From: Eubacterium sp.
Lineage (GTDB): Bacteria; Bacillota; Clostridia; Lachnospirales; Lachnospiraceae
NCBI GenBank assembly: GCA_017430325.1
Contig: JAFRNE010000007.1
Span: forward strand, 62,001 to 126,000
Length of the DNA stretch: 64,000 nucleotides
Direction of reading: 5' to 3'
The position numbers and the translations under genes are program-made. This document shows, in pieces, positions 53,458-60,760 of the stretch (position 1 is its first letter; each line of letters starts with the position of its first letter). The notes beneath the pieces are model-generated. The model saw nothing but the letters and a program-made list of their open reading frames with translations, was not told the DNA's origin and made no database searches.

Positions 53458-54906
53458 TTATTTCAGAACACAAAGCTCGGAAATATCGTCGCTTTCAGGT
53501 CCCTGCATAGAACAGCCCTTCTCTTTGGCTGTCTTTATATATTCTATGATATCGCTTGTGATCATCTCACCAGGAGCAAGGATCGGGATTCCGGGAGGAT
53601 AACACATAACTGATTCCGCACATATCCTTCCGACTGTCTGCTCGAGAGGAAGCTTAACCTTCTCAGCATAGAAGGCTTCCTGAGGAGTTGCCTTAACAAT
53701 AGGTGTTATATATTCTGCACTGAAGAAATTGCCTTCAGGCTTTGCGTAAAGTCTTGCAATATCGCTGAGCGCACCAACGAGTCTTTCAATATCCTGAAGT
53801 CTGTCACCGATTGAGATGTAAGCAAGGATATTTGACAGGTCGCCGAATTCCATCTGGATATCGTATTCCTCACGGAGAAGGTCATAAACCTCGATACCGG
53901 TGAGGCCGATGCCGCGTGTATTTATAACAAGCTTTGTTTCATCAAAGTCGTATATGCTTCCGCCGTTTATAAGCTCTGAACCAAAGGCGAAATATCCATC
54001 GATCTCATTGATCTCGTCCCTTGCGTAGGAAGCCATTTCACAGACCTTTGCGAAGCTTTCCTCGCCATGAAGTGCAAGGTTTCTGCGGCTTATATCAAGA
54101 CTTCCCAGTAAGAGGTAGGAAGCGCTTGTGGTCTGGGTCAGGTTGATGATATTACTTACATAGCCTTCATTTATCTTGTCGCCGATCAGAAGAAGTGAGC
54201 TCTGAGTAAGCGAACCGCCAGACTTATGCATACTTATGGCACACATATCAGCTCCTGCTGCCATTCCGTTGAGGGGCAGATTCTTTCCAAAATACAGATG
54301 AGTTCCGTGTGCCTCGTCAACCAGTGCAAGCATTCCGTTTTCATGCGCCAGATTGACGATTGCCTGAAGGTCCGAACAGATTCCGTAATATGACGGATTG
54401 TTTATAAGGATTGCCTTGGCATCCGGATTCTCTGCAACAGCCTTCTTAACATCCTCTATTTCCATTCCGAGAGGGATACCCAGCTTTGTATCAACCTTCG
54501 GGTCGATGTAAACAGGGATCGCACCACAGAGAACCAGCGCATTTATCGCACTCTTATGAACGTTACGAGGCATGATGATCTTGTCGCCCTGTTTGCAGGC
54601 CGTAAATACCATGCTCTGAACGGCACTTGTCGTTCCACCAACCATAAAAAAGGCATGAGCTGCGCCAAATGCATCTGCCGCAAGATCCTCTGCCTCTTTT
54701 ATTACGGATACAGGATGACAGAGATTATCCAAAGGTTTCATTGAATTGACGTCTATTTCAACACATTTCTGCCCCAGAAAATCGACGAGCTGAGTGTTGC
54801 CTCTGCCCCTCTTATGGCCGGGCACATCAAATGGAACAACCCTGAGCCTTCTGAACTTCTCAAGCGCATCATATAACGGCGCTTTATGCTGCATCTTTAT
54901 ATCCAT
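53458..54906 (-). CDS. speA: Arginine decarboxylase, aminotransferase-fold (Orn/Lys/Arg decarboxylase family)
   Basis: A 483-residue PLP enzyme of the short fold-I group (like Bacillus SpeA, about 490 residues), lacking the N-terminal wing of the large enterobacterial forms. Key parts: PFDVPGHKRGRG, ARTCDGTT-like FMVGGTTSAVQ, LVDEAHGTHLYF and the PLP lysine in MHKSGGSLTQSS. Arginine is the inferred substrate because aguA and aguB lie downstream; lysine or ornithine cannot be excluded from sequence. The ATG at 54906 is preceded by AGGAG; the longer reading from 54987 lacks support. It is the first gene of the polyamine operon. Confidence 0.93.
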   Translation of the reverse strand: MDIKMQHKAPLYDALEKFRRLRVVPFDVPGHKRGRGNTQLVDFLGQKCVEIDVNSMKPLDNLCHPVSVIKEAEDLAADAFGAAHAFFMVGGTTSAVQSMVFTACKQGDKIIMPRNVHKSAINALVLCGAIPVYIDPKVDTKLGIPLGMEIEDVKKAVAENPDAKAILINNPSYYGICSDLQAIVNLAHENGMLALVDEAHGTHLYFGKNLPLNGMAAGADMCAISMHKSGGSLTQSSLLLIGDKINEGYVSNIINLTQTTSASYLLLGSLDISRRNLALHGEESFAKVCEMASYARDEINEIDGYFAFGSELINGGSIYDFDETKLVINTRGIGLTGIEVYDLLREEYDIQMEFGDLSNILAYISIGDRLQDIERLVGALSDIARLYAKPEGNFFSAEYITPIVKATPQEAFYAEKVKLPLEQTVGRICAESVMCYPPGIPILAPGEMITSDIIEYIKTAKEKGCSMQGPESDDISELCVLK

Positions 54907-54938
54907 TTTATTTAATTCTCCTGTTTCAATCGTGGTAC

Positions 54939-54970
54939 TTTGAGTGGTTGAAATCATAGAACTACTCAAA
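54939..54970 (-). promoter_or_regulatory. Inverted repeat in the speA leader
   Basis: TTTGAGTGGTT (54939-54949) and AACTACTCAAA (54960-54970) are complementary over 11 bp with one G-T pair and a 10-base loop. On the transcript it lies between the promoter and the ribosome binding site of speA. It is either an operator dyad or a leader hairpin. Confidence 0.6.
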
Positions 54971-54975
54971 TATAT

Positions 54976-55004
54976 ATAATAACACAAATGTACGCTTAAT
55001 TGAA
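54976..55004 (-). promoter_or_regulatory. speA operon promoter
   Basis: On the minus strand TTCAAT (55004-54999), a 17-bp spacer and TATTAT (54981-54976) lie about 70 bases before speA, in an AT-rich gap after the HEPN gene. It would transcribe the whole polyamine operon. Confidence 0.55.
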
Positions 55005-55056
55005 CAGTTATTTATATTTTAATTACATTTTTATTAAGCAATTTGTTTGAGCAAAT

Positions 55057-55470
55057 CTATCCAAAAATCTCTGGATTTCTTTCTCTCAAATAATCAGCTA
55101 CATCAGTACAGAATCTTTCTGCATCAATTATCAGATTATTTACCTCGTCCTTCGAGATAACAAAAAAATCATCATAATCACTACTATTTCTGGTTTCTGA
55201 TGCTAAAGACAAAACTCTGGATAATTCAACATCCAATACCCCATCTTTTATGTAGTTTTGCCTAAAATATGAAATATTACCTGAATGCTTTTTAAACTCT
55301 ACCATATCAAGTGCAAGGATACTTCTCAAAGAATGAAAAATAGCATAATATGCTCTATTAACTGCACCTCTGAAATCATTATGATCAACCAAAACCTTTG
55401 CAGAGTTTAAACATTCAATTGCTTTTTCATATCTATATTTCGATAATTCTATTCTATTATCTTCACTCAT
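55057..55470 (-). CDS. HEPN-domain protein (toxin-type partner of MNT)
   Basis: A 137-residue all-helical protein of the HEPN family. The motif NRAYYAIFHSLRSIL (about 38-52) is the family signature; its Arg and His are separated by six residues, the Rx4-6H arrangement of HEPN ribonucleases. The C-terminal RX4HXY of HepT proteins is not seen. It overlaps the MNT gene by 8 bases. In such pairs HEPN is usually the toxin. The gene is AT-rich relative to its neighbours, suggesting acquisition. Confidence 0.85.
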   Translation of the reverse strand: MSEDNRIELSKYRYEKAIECLNSAKVLVDHNDFRGAVNRAYYAIFHSLRSILALDMVEFKKHSGNISYFRQNYIKDGVLDVELSRVLSLASETRNSSDYDDFFVISKDEVNNLIIDAERFCTDVADYLRERNPEIFG

Positions 55471-55807
55471 ACAGTATTATCCCCTCCTTTTTAACATTCT
55501 GATAGAAAACAAGAGCGTTTAGCCATTTTTCAAACGTATAAACATCTTCTATAAGGAGAGAAACTTCAATATCATTATCAAGACTTACATCACTTGCAAT
55601 CTCGGCTACTAACCGTCTGAATGAAGGCAGATCTTTATGATCACAATTCAGAAGGATCATAACATCTATATCGGATTCAGAAGTAAAATCACCTCTGGCA
55701 TACGAACCATATAGAATGATTCTATTAACTTTTTCTCCAAATGATTCAATTGCTTTTTCAACTACTTTGTGAGTTACTTTTTGTATAACATCATTCTTAT
55801 TGATCAT
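55463..55807 (-). CDS. MNT minimal nucleotidyltransferase (antitoxin-type partner)
   Basis: A 114-residue minimal nucleotidyltransferase. The signature GSYARGDFTSESDIDVMIL (about 32-50) gives the Gly-Ser and Asp-x-Asp metal ligands, and NDIEVSLL carries a third acidic residue. In characterised MNT/HEPN systems the MNT protein neutralises HEPN by adding nucleotides; whether this pair does so is inferred. AAGGAGG precedes the ATG. The pair lies beside the CRISPR remnant, forming a small defence-like island. Confidence 0.87.
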   Translation of the reverse strand: MINKNDVIQKVTHKVVEKAIESFGEKVNRIILYGSYARGDFTSESDIDVMILLNCDHKDLPSFRRLVAEIASDVSLDNDIEVSLLIEDVYTFEKWLNALVFYQNVKKEGIILYE

Positions 55808-55910
55808 TATAATCCTCCTTCCTAAAGCTATTATTATTGTTAAAATAGTATATCATTTAATAAAATCAATCAAGAATAACAAGTTGATTCTTATCGCAAA
55901 TACATCCATA

Positions 55911-55970
55911 TTATAATCTACAGGGCTCTCAAGTGTTTAAGTCCTCTTATAATCTACAGGGCTCTCAAAC
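55911..55970 (-). CRISPR. Remnant type II-A CRISPR array without a spacer
   Basis: On the minus strand a 36-bp repeat (55970-55935) starts GTTTGAGAGCCCTGTAGATT and ends ACTTAAAC. These are the GTTT...AAAC ends and length of type II repeats. Directly behind it, at exactly 36 bp, a second copy (55934 to about 55911) matches over 22 bp (TTGAGAGCCCTGTAGATTATAA) and then diverges, like a degenerate terminal repeat. There is no spacer between them. It lies downstream of a Csn2 fragment and a typical leader end. Confidence 0.75.
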
Positions 55971-56037
55971 CTCAAATCGAGGTTTTCACCGAGCTTATCT
56001 ATCTGGTAAATAGTGTAGATTTAATAGTTTATAGCGG
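55971..56037 (-). promoter_or_regulatory. CRISPR leader ending in ATTTGAG
   Basis: The 67 bases between the Csn2 remnant and the first repeat end in ATTTGAG (55977-55971) immediately before the repeat. This heptamer is the known leader-anchoring sequence of many type II-A arrays, which directs spacer insertion. The rest is AT-rich, as leaders are. Confidence 0.7.
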
Positions 56038-56217
56038 CTAATTAGCATCAATAAAGCATTGATCTTTGTCTATAATATACCGTTTTTCGCCATTTCTTTC
56101 AATGCTTTCTCGTGGTTCAACCAGTATTAGTGAAACTTTACAATATCTTGCAATCTCATATAGACTAATAAGATCATCATATCTACAGGGTGAGTTCAAA
56201 TAAGAAATTATTCGAAA
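56038..56217 (-). pseudogene. csn2: csn2 remnant (C-terminal ~59 residues)
   Basis: The frame from about FRIISYLNSP to the TAG stop resembles the end of type II-A Csn2: a Y-x-D-L-I-S-L-Y-E helix, then VSLILVEPRES and RYIIDKDQCFID (compare the Csn2 pattern VLFLEPRE...YILDEDYFLI). The upstream ~150 residues of Csn2 are missing. An ATG at 56277 opens the frame, but its first 20 codons are the rmuC terminator region, so a real start is lost. cas9, cas1 and cas2 are absent. Confidence 0.7.
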
Positions 56218-56243
56218 TCGCTTCGGTCCGCATTGTGCGGGAT

Positions 56244-56274
56244 AAATAAAGTCCGAAAGGACTTTATTTTTTTG
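56244..56274. terminator. rmuC terminator hairpin
   Basis: AAATAAAGTCC (56244-56254), loop GAAA and GGACTTTATTT (56259-56269) form a perfect 11-bp stem just past the rmuC stop. It is flanked by T's on the plus side and by the T-rich arm on the minus side, so it can act in both directions. Confidence 0.8.
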
Positions 56275-56286
56275 CATGATAGTTGA

Positions 56287-57891
56287 TCACTCATCATCAT
56301 TTGAATCGATTTCCAACACATCCTGTGTATTGCTACTTTCAACTTCTAATACAGTGACGTTTTTCAATGCACTGTTAATCTTATTAGTCCTTGTGCCAAT
56401 AAGTGTATTGAGCTCTTCATCAGCCTGCCTGAGTCTTGTTCTAGCAGAATCAAGAACCTTTGCGAAGCTTGCAAATTCCTTCTTAGCCTTCTCAAGAATA
56501 GACCATACCTCTCCGCTCTTCTTCTGGATGGCAAGAGTTCTGAAACCCATCTGGAGGCTGTTAAGAGTTGCAGCCATAGTTGATGGTCCGGTGATATTAA
56601 TCTTATAGTCGCGCTGCAGGATTTCTACAAGTCCCATGTTCACTACTTCTGAATACAGTCCTTCGAATGGCAGGAACATAATAGCAAAATCAGTTGTATA
56701 TGGTGGTTTGATATATTTATCACTGATGCTCTTGGCACAGTTTTTGATCTCGGTCTCAAGTATTTTGCGCTTTTCTTTAATAATAACCGGGTCACCGACC
56801 TCGTATGCTTCTGCAAGGTCTGACCAGCGACCGCCCGGGAACTTTGAATCGATTGGGAGGTAGATGTATTTACCATCCTCCTGTCCCGGAAGCTTGATAG
56901 CGAAGTCGACGATATCGCGACTACCTGGCGTGAGTTTGAACTGTGTCTCATACTGATCATTTGTAAGTATCTCTTCAAGGATCGCTGAGAGCTGAATCTC
57001 ACCGAGGATACCTCGTGTTTTAACATTGGCCAATACGTTCTTCAGATCCTTAACGCCGGAAGCTACAGTTTTCATCTCGCCGAGACCTTCATAAACCTCT
57101 GAGAGCCTCTTATTAACTGCTTCAAATGACTGTGTGATCCTGTCGTTAAGAGTCTTCTGCAGCTTCTCGTTGACGGTTTCGTTGATCTTGTCGAGACTCT
57201 GCTGGTTGTCGAGACGGATCTTATCCATTGTCTCTTTATTCTCAGAGTGAATCTTATCCATAGCCTCTTTGTTCTCGGAATGGATCTTCGAGAACTCGTC
57301 CTTCAGAGCATTAAGCTGGTATTTGATCTCGTTCTTCTGAACTTCCTGACCTTCGGAAATACTCTTGCTCAGCTCAGTCATATTCTTTGTAACTGTTGCA
57401 AAGGCCTCGTTGATCTTTCGGTCAAGGATCTCCTGCATCTTCTCGGAAACGATGCGGTTGATCTCCCTCAGCTGCTCGGCCGTGTTCTTATCTGCCGCAT
57501 TCATCTGCTCATAGAGCTTTTCTATCTTGGTGTTTGAATCTTCATTAAGCTTCTCAATCTGTCTTCCGGTGTCGGTAGTGAGCTTCTCTATCCTGTTATT
57601 TGTTTCACTTATCAACTTATCATTGATGATTCTCAGATTGTCCTCAAGAGTTCTGAAATAAGTTCTGATATTTTCATTAAGACCATTAATACTCTGGTTA
57701 AACTGAGCATTCAGGTTGTTCATGCTCTGAGTCAGCTGAGCATTCATGTTACGGTTCTGCTCGGTCAAAGTAACGATCTGATTCTCAAGATCGTTATACT
57801 TACTGTCGTTTTGAGCAGAAAATACGCGTACCAAAATCACAAACGATATTATTGCAACTAAAATTACGGCTATTAAAATCGCTGTCTGCAT
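56287..57891 (-). CDS. rmuC: RmuC family protein
   Basis: A 534-residue protein of the RmuC family, associated with limiting DNA inversions/recombination. One N-terminal membrane helix (AILIAVILVAIISFVILV, about 3-22) is followed by a long coiled coil to about 270, then the nuclease-like RmuC domain with ILGEIQLSAILEEIL, IYLPIDSKFPGGRWSDL, KPPYTTDFAIMFLPFEGLY and GPSTMAATLNSLQMGF. Start: ATG at 57891 with AAAGGAAG upstream; a TTG 48 bases earlier is less likely. The tail (TQDVLEIDSNDDE) is acidic. Confidence 0.93.
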   Translation of the reverse strand: MQTAILIAVILVAIISFVILVRVFSAQNDSKYNDLENQIVTLTEQNRNMNAQLTQSMNNLNAQFNQSINGLNENIRTYFRTLEDNLRIINDKLISETNNRIEKLTTDTGRQIEKLNEDSNTKIEKLYEQMNAADKNTAEQLREINRIVSEKMQEILDRKINEAFATVTKNMTELSKSISEGQEVQKNEIKYQLNALKDEFSKIHSENKEAMDKIHSENKETMDKIRLDNQQSLDKINETVNEKLQKTLNDRITQSFEAVNKRLSEVYEGLGEMKTVASGVKDLKNVLANVKTRGILGEIQLSAILEEILTNDQYETQFKLTPGSRDIVDFAIKLPGQEDGKYIYLPIDSKFPGGRWSDLAEAYEVGDPVIIKEKRKILETEIKNCAKSISDKYIKPPYTTDFAIMFLPFEGLYSEVVNMGLVEILQRDYKINITGPSTMAATLNSLQMGFRTLAIQKKSGEVWSILEKAKKEFASFAKVLDSARTRLRQADEELNTLIGTRTNKINSALKNVTVLEVESSNTQDVLEIDSNDDE

Positions 57892-57998
57892 ATACTTAAA
57901 TCGCTTCCTTTCATCTGGTTTTATAATGATCTGTCTCAATATATTTATGCGACAGAATAAATATTTATACTAAAGCATAAATAATGATTTTCTTGCTA

Positions 57999-58985
57999 TC
58001 AGTTAGTATATAGCTTTGTTCTTTCTGTCAGAAGTGTTTTCACCCGATCCACCACATTATCCGGGGCTGTAATCTTCACACCGTTACCAAGAGCAAGCAC
58101 CCAGGTGATGAAGTGATCACTTATAAGCACATCAACGGTAGTTTCTATACGGCTATCGCCAAGCTTTTTGATCGGTATATTCATGCCGAATCTGTCGAAA
58201 AGGATCGAAACCATGGACTCATCAGCCTGTAGTGTGACCTTCTCTTCGGTTCCGTCAAACATGGCGAAAAGTTTCTCCGAGTATTCAGCGACATTAAAGT
58301 CTGAGAACTCCTGCTCACCGGCACGGGACTCATCACATATTTCCAGGTTCAGCATCTTATCAACTCTGTAATGCTTAAGCTTCCCGGCGTCCTCGTCAAA
58401 GGCTATCAGATAATAATTCTGGGAATCCCAGATCATCGCCCACGGGCTGACTTTATAGGTTTTATTGTCGTGGCGGAACACCTTCTTCTTATCGCTGTTC
58501 CAGTCAAAATATTTATACGTGATCTTTTTATCCTGATTGATCGCAAGGTGTATCTGGTCGATATTGATAAGGATCATCTCATTGGCTGCCTTGATCTTGT
58601 CAGCAACATAGATCTGTCTGTCAAGCTGCCCTGCACAGTAGATGCTCGTCAAACCTTCAATCTTCTTGATAAGCTCCTCGGACTTCTTTCTTGTGATAAA
58701 CCTCGAAGCCTGGATCGAATCAACCAGAACCTTCAGCTCTGCAAGCTCAAACTCCCTCGAAATAAGCTGGTATTTGTAATCCCTGCCATCCTTATATTTG
58801 ATTATATCCATTCCGTAATCGGTCAGGAGATCTATATCATCATAGAAGGTCCTTCTGTCGAAGGTGATACCGTATTCGATCTGCATGATATCCTCGATCT
58901 CCTTCCTGGAAATACCATGCTCCTCATCGGTCTTCTCATATAATATCTTTGATAAATACAGTACTGTGGATTTCTTTTTCGGCAT
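57999..58985 (-). CDS. WYL-domain transcriptional regulator
   Basis: A 328-residue regulator. The N-terminal helix-turn-helix (about 5-60: GISRKEIEDIM, FDRRTFYDDIDLL) is followed by a helical linker and the WYL domain (about 145-225: SPWAMIWDSQNYYLIAF, KLKHYRVDKM) and a C-terminal WCX extension. WYL domains bind small ligands or nucleic acids and are often near defence genes; rmuC and the CRISPR remnant are neighbours. A GGGAGAA site precedes the ATG. Confidence 0.92.
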   Translation of the reverse strand: MPKKKSTVLYLSKILYEKTDEEHGISRKEIEDIMQIEYGITFDRRTFYDDIDLLTDYGMDIIKYKDGRDYKYQLISREFELAELKVLVDSIQASRFITRKKSEELIKKIEGLTSIYCAGQLDRQIYVADKIKAANEMILINIDQIHLAINQDKKITYKYFDWNSDKKKVFRHDNKTYKVSPWAMIWDSQNYYLIAFDEDAGKLKHYRVDKMLNLEICDESRAGEQEFSDFNVAEYSEKLFAMFDGTEEKVTLQADESMVSILFDRFGMNIPIKKLGDSRIETTVDVLISDHFITWVLALGNGVKITAPDNVVDRVKTLLTERTKLYTN

Positions 58986-59135
58986 ATAAATTCTCCCTGA
59001 AATAATTATCTATAAAATTCGAAAACTGCCTAAAACCAAAATAATAACAGGCAGAATTACGTATCATTTCACAACTATAATTCTACTACAACAGCCCTAA
59101 AAATTAAACAGATTATTATGCTTGAACAGCTTCAA

Positions 59136-59207
59136 AGTACATTTTTATGTACTGCGTAGATGCGACTATGTCGCACGTCACCTCGCCCATCGGTTAATTG
59201 TCTACGC
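59136..59207. other. Multi-hairpin palindromic element
   Basis: Within the 266-base gap: AGTACAT-TTTT-ATGTACT (59136-59153) is a perfect 7-bp hairpin. GCGTAGA (59154-59160) pairs with TCTACGC (59201-59207) around an inner TGCGAC-TAT-GTCGCA hairpin (59161-59175). A 25-base single strand (CGTCACCTCGCC...) remains. It could be a small structured RNA or a dispersed palindromic repeat. The rest of the gap (58986-59135) is AT-rich with nothing recognised. Confidence 0.55.
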
Positions 59208-59237
59208 AAAAAAACGAGAGGACTTTCATCCTCTCGT
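59208..59237 (-). terminator. Terminator of the 134-residue membrane protein gene
   Basis: ACGAGAGGA (59214-59222) and TCCTCTCGT (59229-59237) form a perfect 9-bp stem with a 6-base loop. On the minus strand it is followed by seven T's. Confidence 0.9.
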
Positions 59238-59251
59238 CAGTATTGTCATAA

Positions 59252-59656
59252 TTATTTATTTGCCTTCTCTGCGGCCTTTGCCTGAATCGCAGCTCTCTCA
59301 GCCTTGTCAGCTTCTTCCTTAGCAGCTTTGTATGCCTGCTTAGCTTCTTCTCTGGCAGCCTTCTCAGCTTCCTTAAGCTTCTTTAAAGCATCGCTTTCAA
59401 TCTCACCGTTATCAACCTTGGTCTTGTACTGCTCACGAAGCTCCTTCAGATATCTTCTGTCGTAAACCATATCTACAACGAAGATCGGCCAGTAAAAAGC
59501 GGCACCAACGAAAAGGAAAAGTCCCATTCGATCTGACATATAATCATCTACGTTATAATCATTATCATTAATTCTGATCTTTCTGAAATCGATCGCAACG
59601 AAGATATTGATAATGATATAAAATACGAGTACAACTGCTGCTATTATCCACCACAT
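59252..59656 (-). CDS. Small membrane protein with C-terminal coiled coil (134 aa)
   Basis: I do not recognise the family. One hydrophobic helix at residues 2-22 and a second at about 46-63 (GLFLFVGAAFYWPIFVVDMV) flank a short loop. The C-terminal half is a Lys/Glu/Ala-rich coiled coil (KKLKEAEKAAREEAKQAYKA...). A GGGAGGA site precedes the ATG, and a strong terminator follows, so it is a real transcription unit. Its promoter was not located. Confidence 0.8.
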   Translation of the reverse strand: MWWIIAAVVLVFYIIINIFVAIDFRKIRINDNDYNVDDYMSDRMGLFLFVGAAFYWPIFVVDMVYDRRYLKELREQYKTKVDNGEIESDALKKLKEAEKAAREEAKQAYKAAKEEADKAERAAIQAKAAEKANK

Positions 59657-59773
59657 ACTTTTATCCTCCCTGTATTGATAACCGGGCTTTGATCAAGTCC
59701 CTAATCTGATCATCTTCTGCCCGATCAATTGTCATATTTACAAAAAACAGTATAAATTCTCTGCTGTTTCATG

Positions 59774-60733
59774 TCAACTCATATTATCTGTATTATCCGG
59801 CTTTCTGAGTACATTCAGTATCCTTGTAAAATACTCCGGCAGCGGTGATTCGAATTCAACATATTCTCCTGTTGAAGGATGTACGAATCCCAGCTTTCCT
59901 GCATGAAGCATCTGGCCGTTAAGATTAAACGGACACTTCTTTGGACCGTAGACATCATCGCCCAGTAAAGGATGCTTGATGCTTGCCATATGTACTCTGA
60001 TCTGATGAGTCCTTCCGGTTTCAAGTCTTGCCTTTATCAGAGTAAAATTCCTCTCCAGAGGCTCTACAACGCTATAATGTGTCACAGCCCTTCTTCCGGC
60101 CGGATCGATAGCCATCTTCTTTCTATCGTCCTTAGAACGCGCTATAGCGGCATCTACAGTTCCCTCAGACACATTGAAATGGTCATAAACTATAGCAGTA
60201 TATTCTCTGGTGATAGAATGCACGCTGAACTGATCAGCCAGCGCCTTGTGAGCATTGTCATTCTTGCAGATGACCAGAAGTCCTGAGGTATTCATATCGA
60301 TACGATGAACGATACCCGGTCTCATAACACCGTTGATACCTGAAAGGCTGTCGCGGCAATGATACATAAGCGCATTTACAAGTGTTCCGCTGTAATGACC
60401 TGATGCAGGATGAACTACCATTCCCTGAGGCTTATTAACAACCACGACATCGCTGTCCTCGTATACGATATCAAGCGGAATATCCTCCGGCTCGATAACC
60501 AGCTCCTCGGCTTCAGGTATCACAAGGCTGATCTTATCGCCTTCCTTGATCTTATAGCTTGCCTTGACCGACTTATCGTTCACAAGAACATTTCCGTCGG
60601 TTATAAGCTGCTGGATGAAGGACCTTGAGAGCTCCTCCCTTTCGTCGGAAAGATATTTATCTATCCTTGTACCGGCAAGGAAGCTGTCCGGAACAAGTAA
60701 AAGCTTTTCAGATGTTTCGTTGTTTCCCTGCAT
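59774..60733 (-). CDS. rluD: RluA-family 23S rRNA pseudouridine synthase (RluD type)
   Basis: A 319-residue enzyme. An S4 RNA-binding domain (about 15-75, DKYLSDEREELSRSFIQQLI, VLVNDKSVKASYKIK) precedes the catalytic domain. The catalytic Asp is in HRIDMNTSGLLVI, and GRTHQIRVHM and GRRAVTHY are also conserved. In RluD this modifies helix 69 of 23S rRNA; the exact target of this paralogue is inferred. It follows lspA by 27 bases, the common lspA-rluD pairing. Confidence 0.94.
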   Translation of the reverse strand: MQGNNETSEKLLLVPDSFLAGTRIDKYLSDEREELSRSFIQQLITDGNVLVNDKSVKASYKIKEGDKISLVIPEAEELVIEPEDIPLDIVYEDSDVVVVNKPQGMVVHPASGHYSGTLVNALMYHCRDSLSGINGVMRPGIVHRIDMNTSGLLVICKNDNAHKALADQFSVHSITREYTAIVYDHFNVSEGTVDAAIARSKDDRKKMAIDPAGRRAVTHYSVVEPLERNFTLIKARLETGRTHQIRVHMASIKHPLLGDDVYGPKKCPFNLNGQMLHAGKLGFVHPSTGEYVEFESPLPEYFTRILNVLRKPDNTDNMS

Positions 60734-60760
60734 AATTTATCTCCGGATCGTCAGGTAAGT

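Noticed and set aside
55911..56037. tracrRNA gene in the CRISPR remnant
   Set aside because: The repeat copies are direct, not anti-repeats with bulges, and no tracr-type terminator hairpin follows.
56170..56200. Third CRISPR repeat copy (CCCTGTAGAT) within the csn2 fragment
   Set aside because: The match is only about 10 bp and lies in a conserved part of the Csn2 frame, so chance is the simpler explanation.
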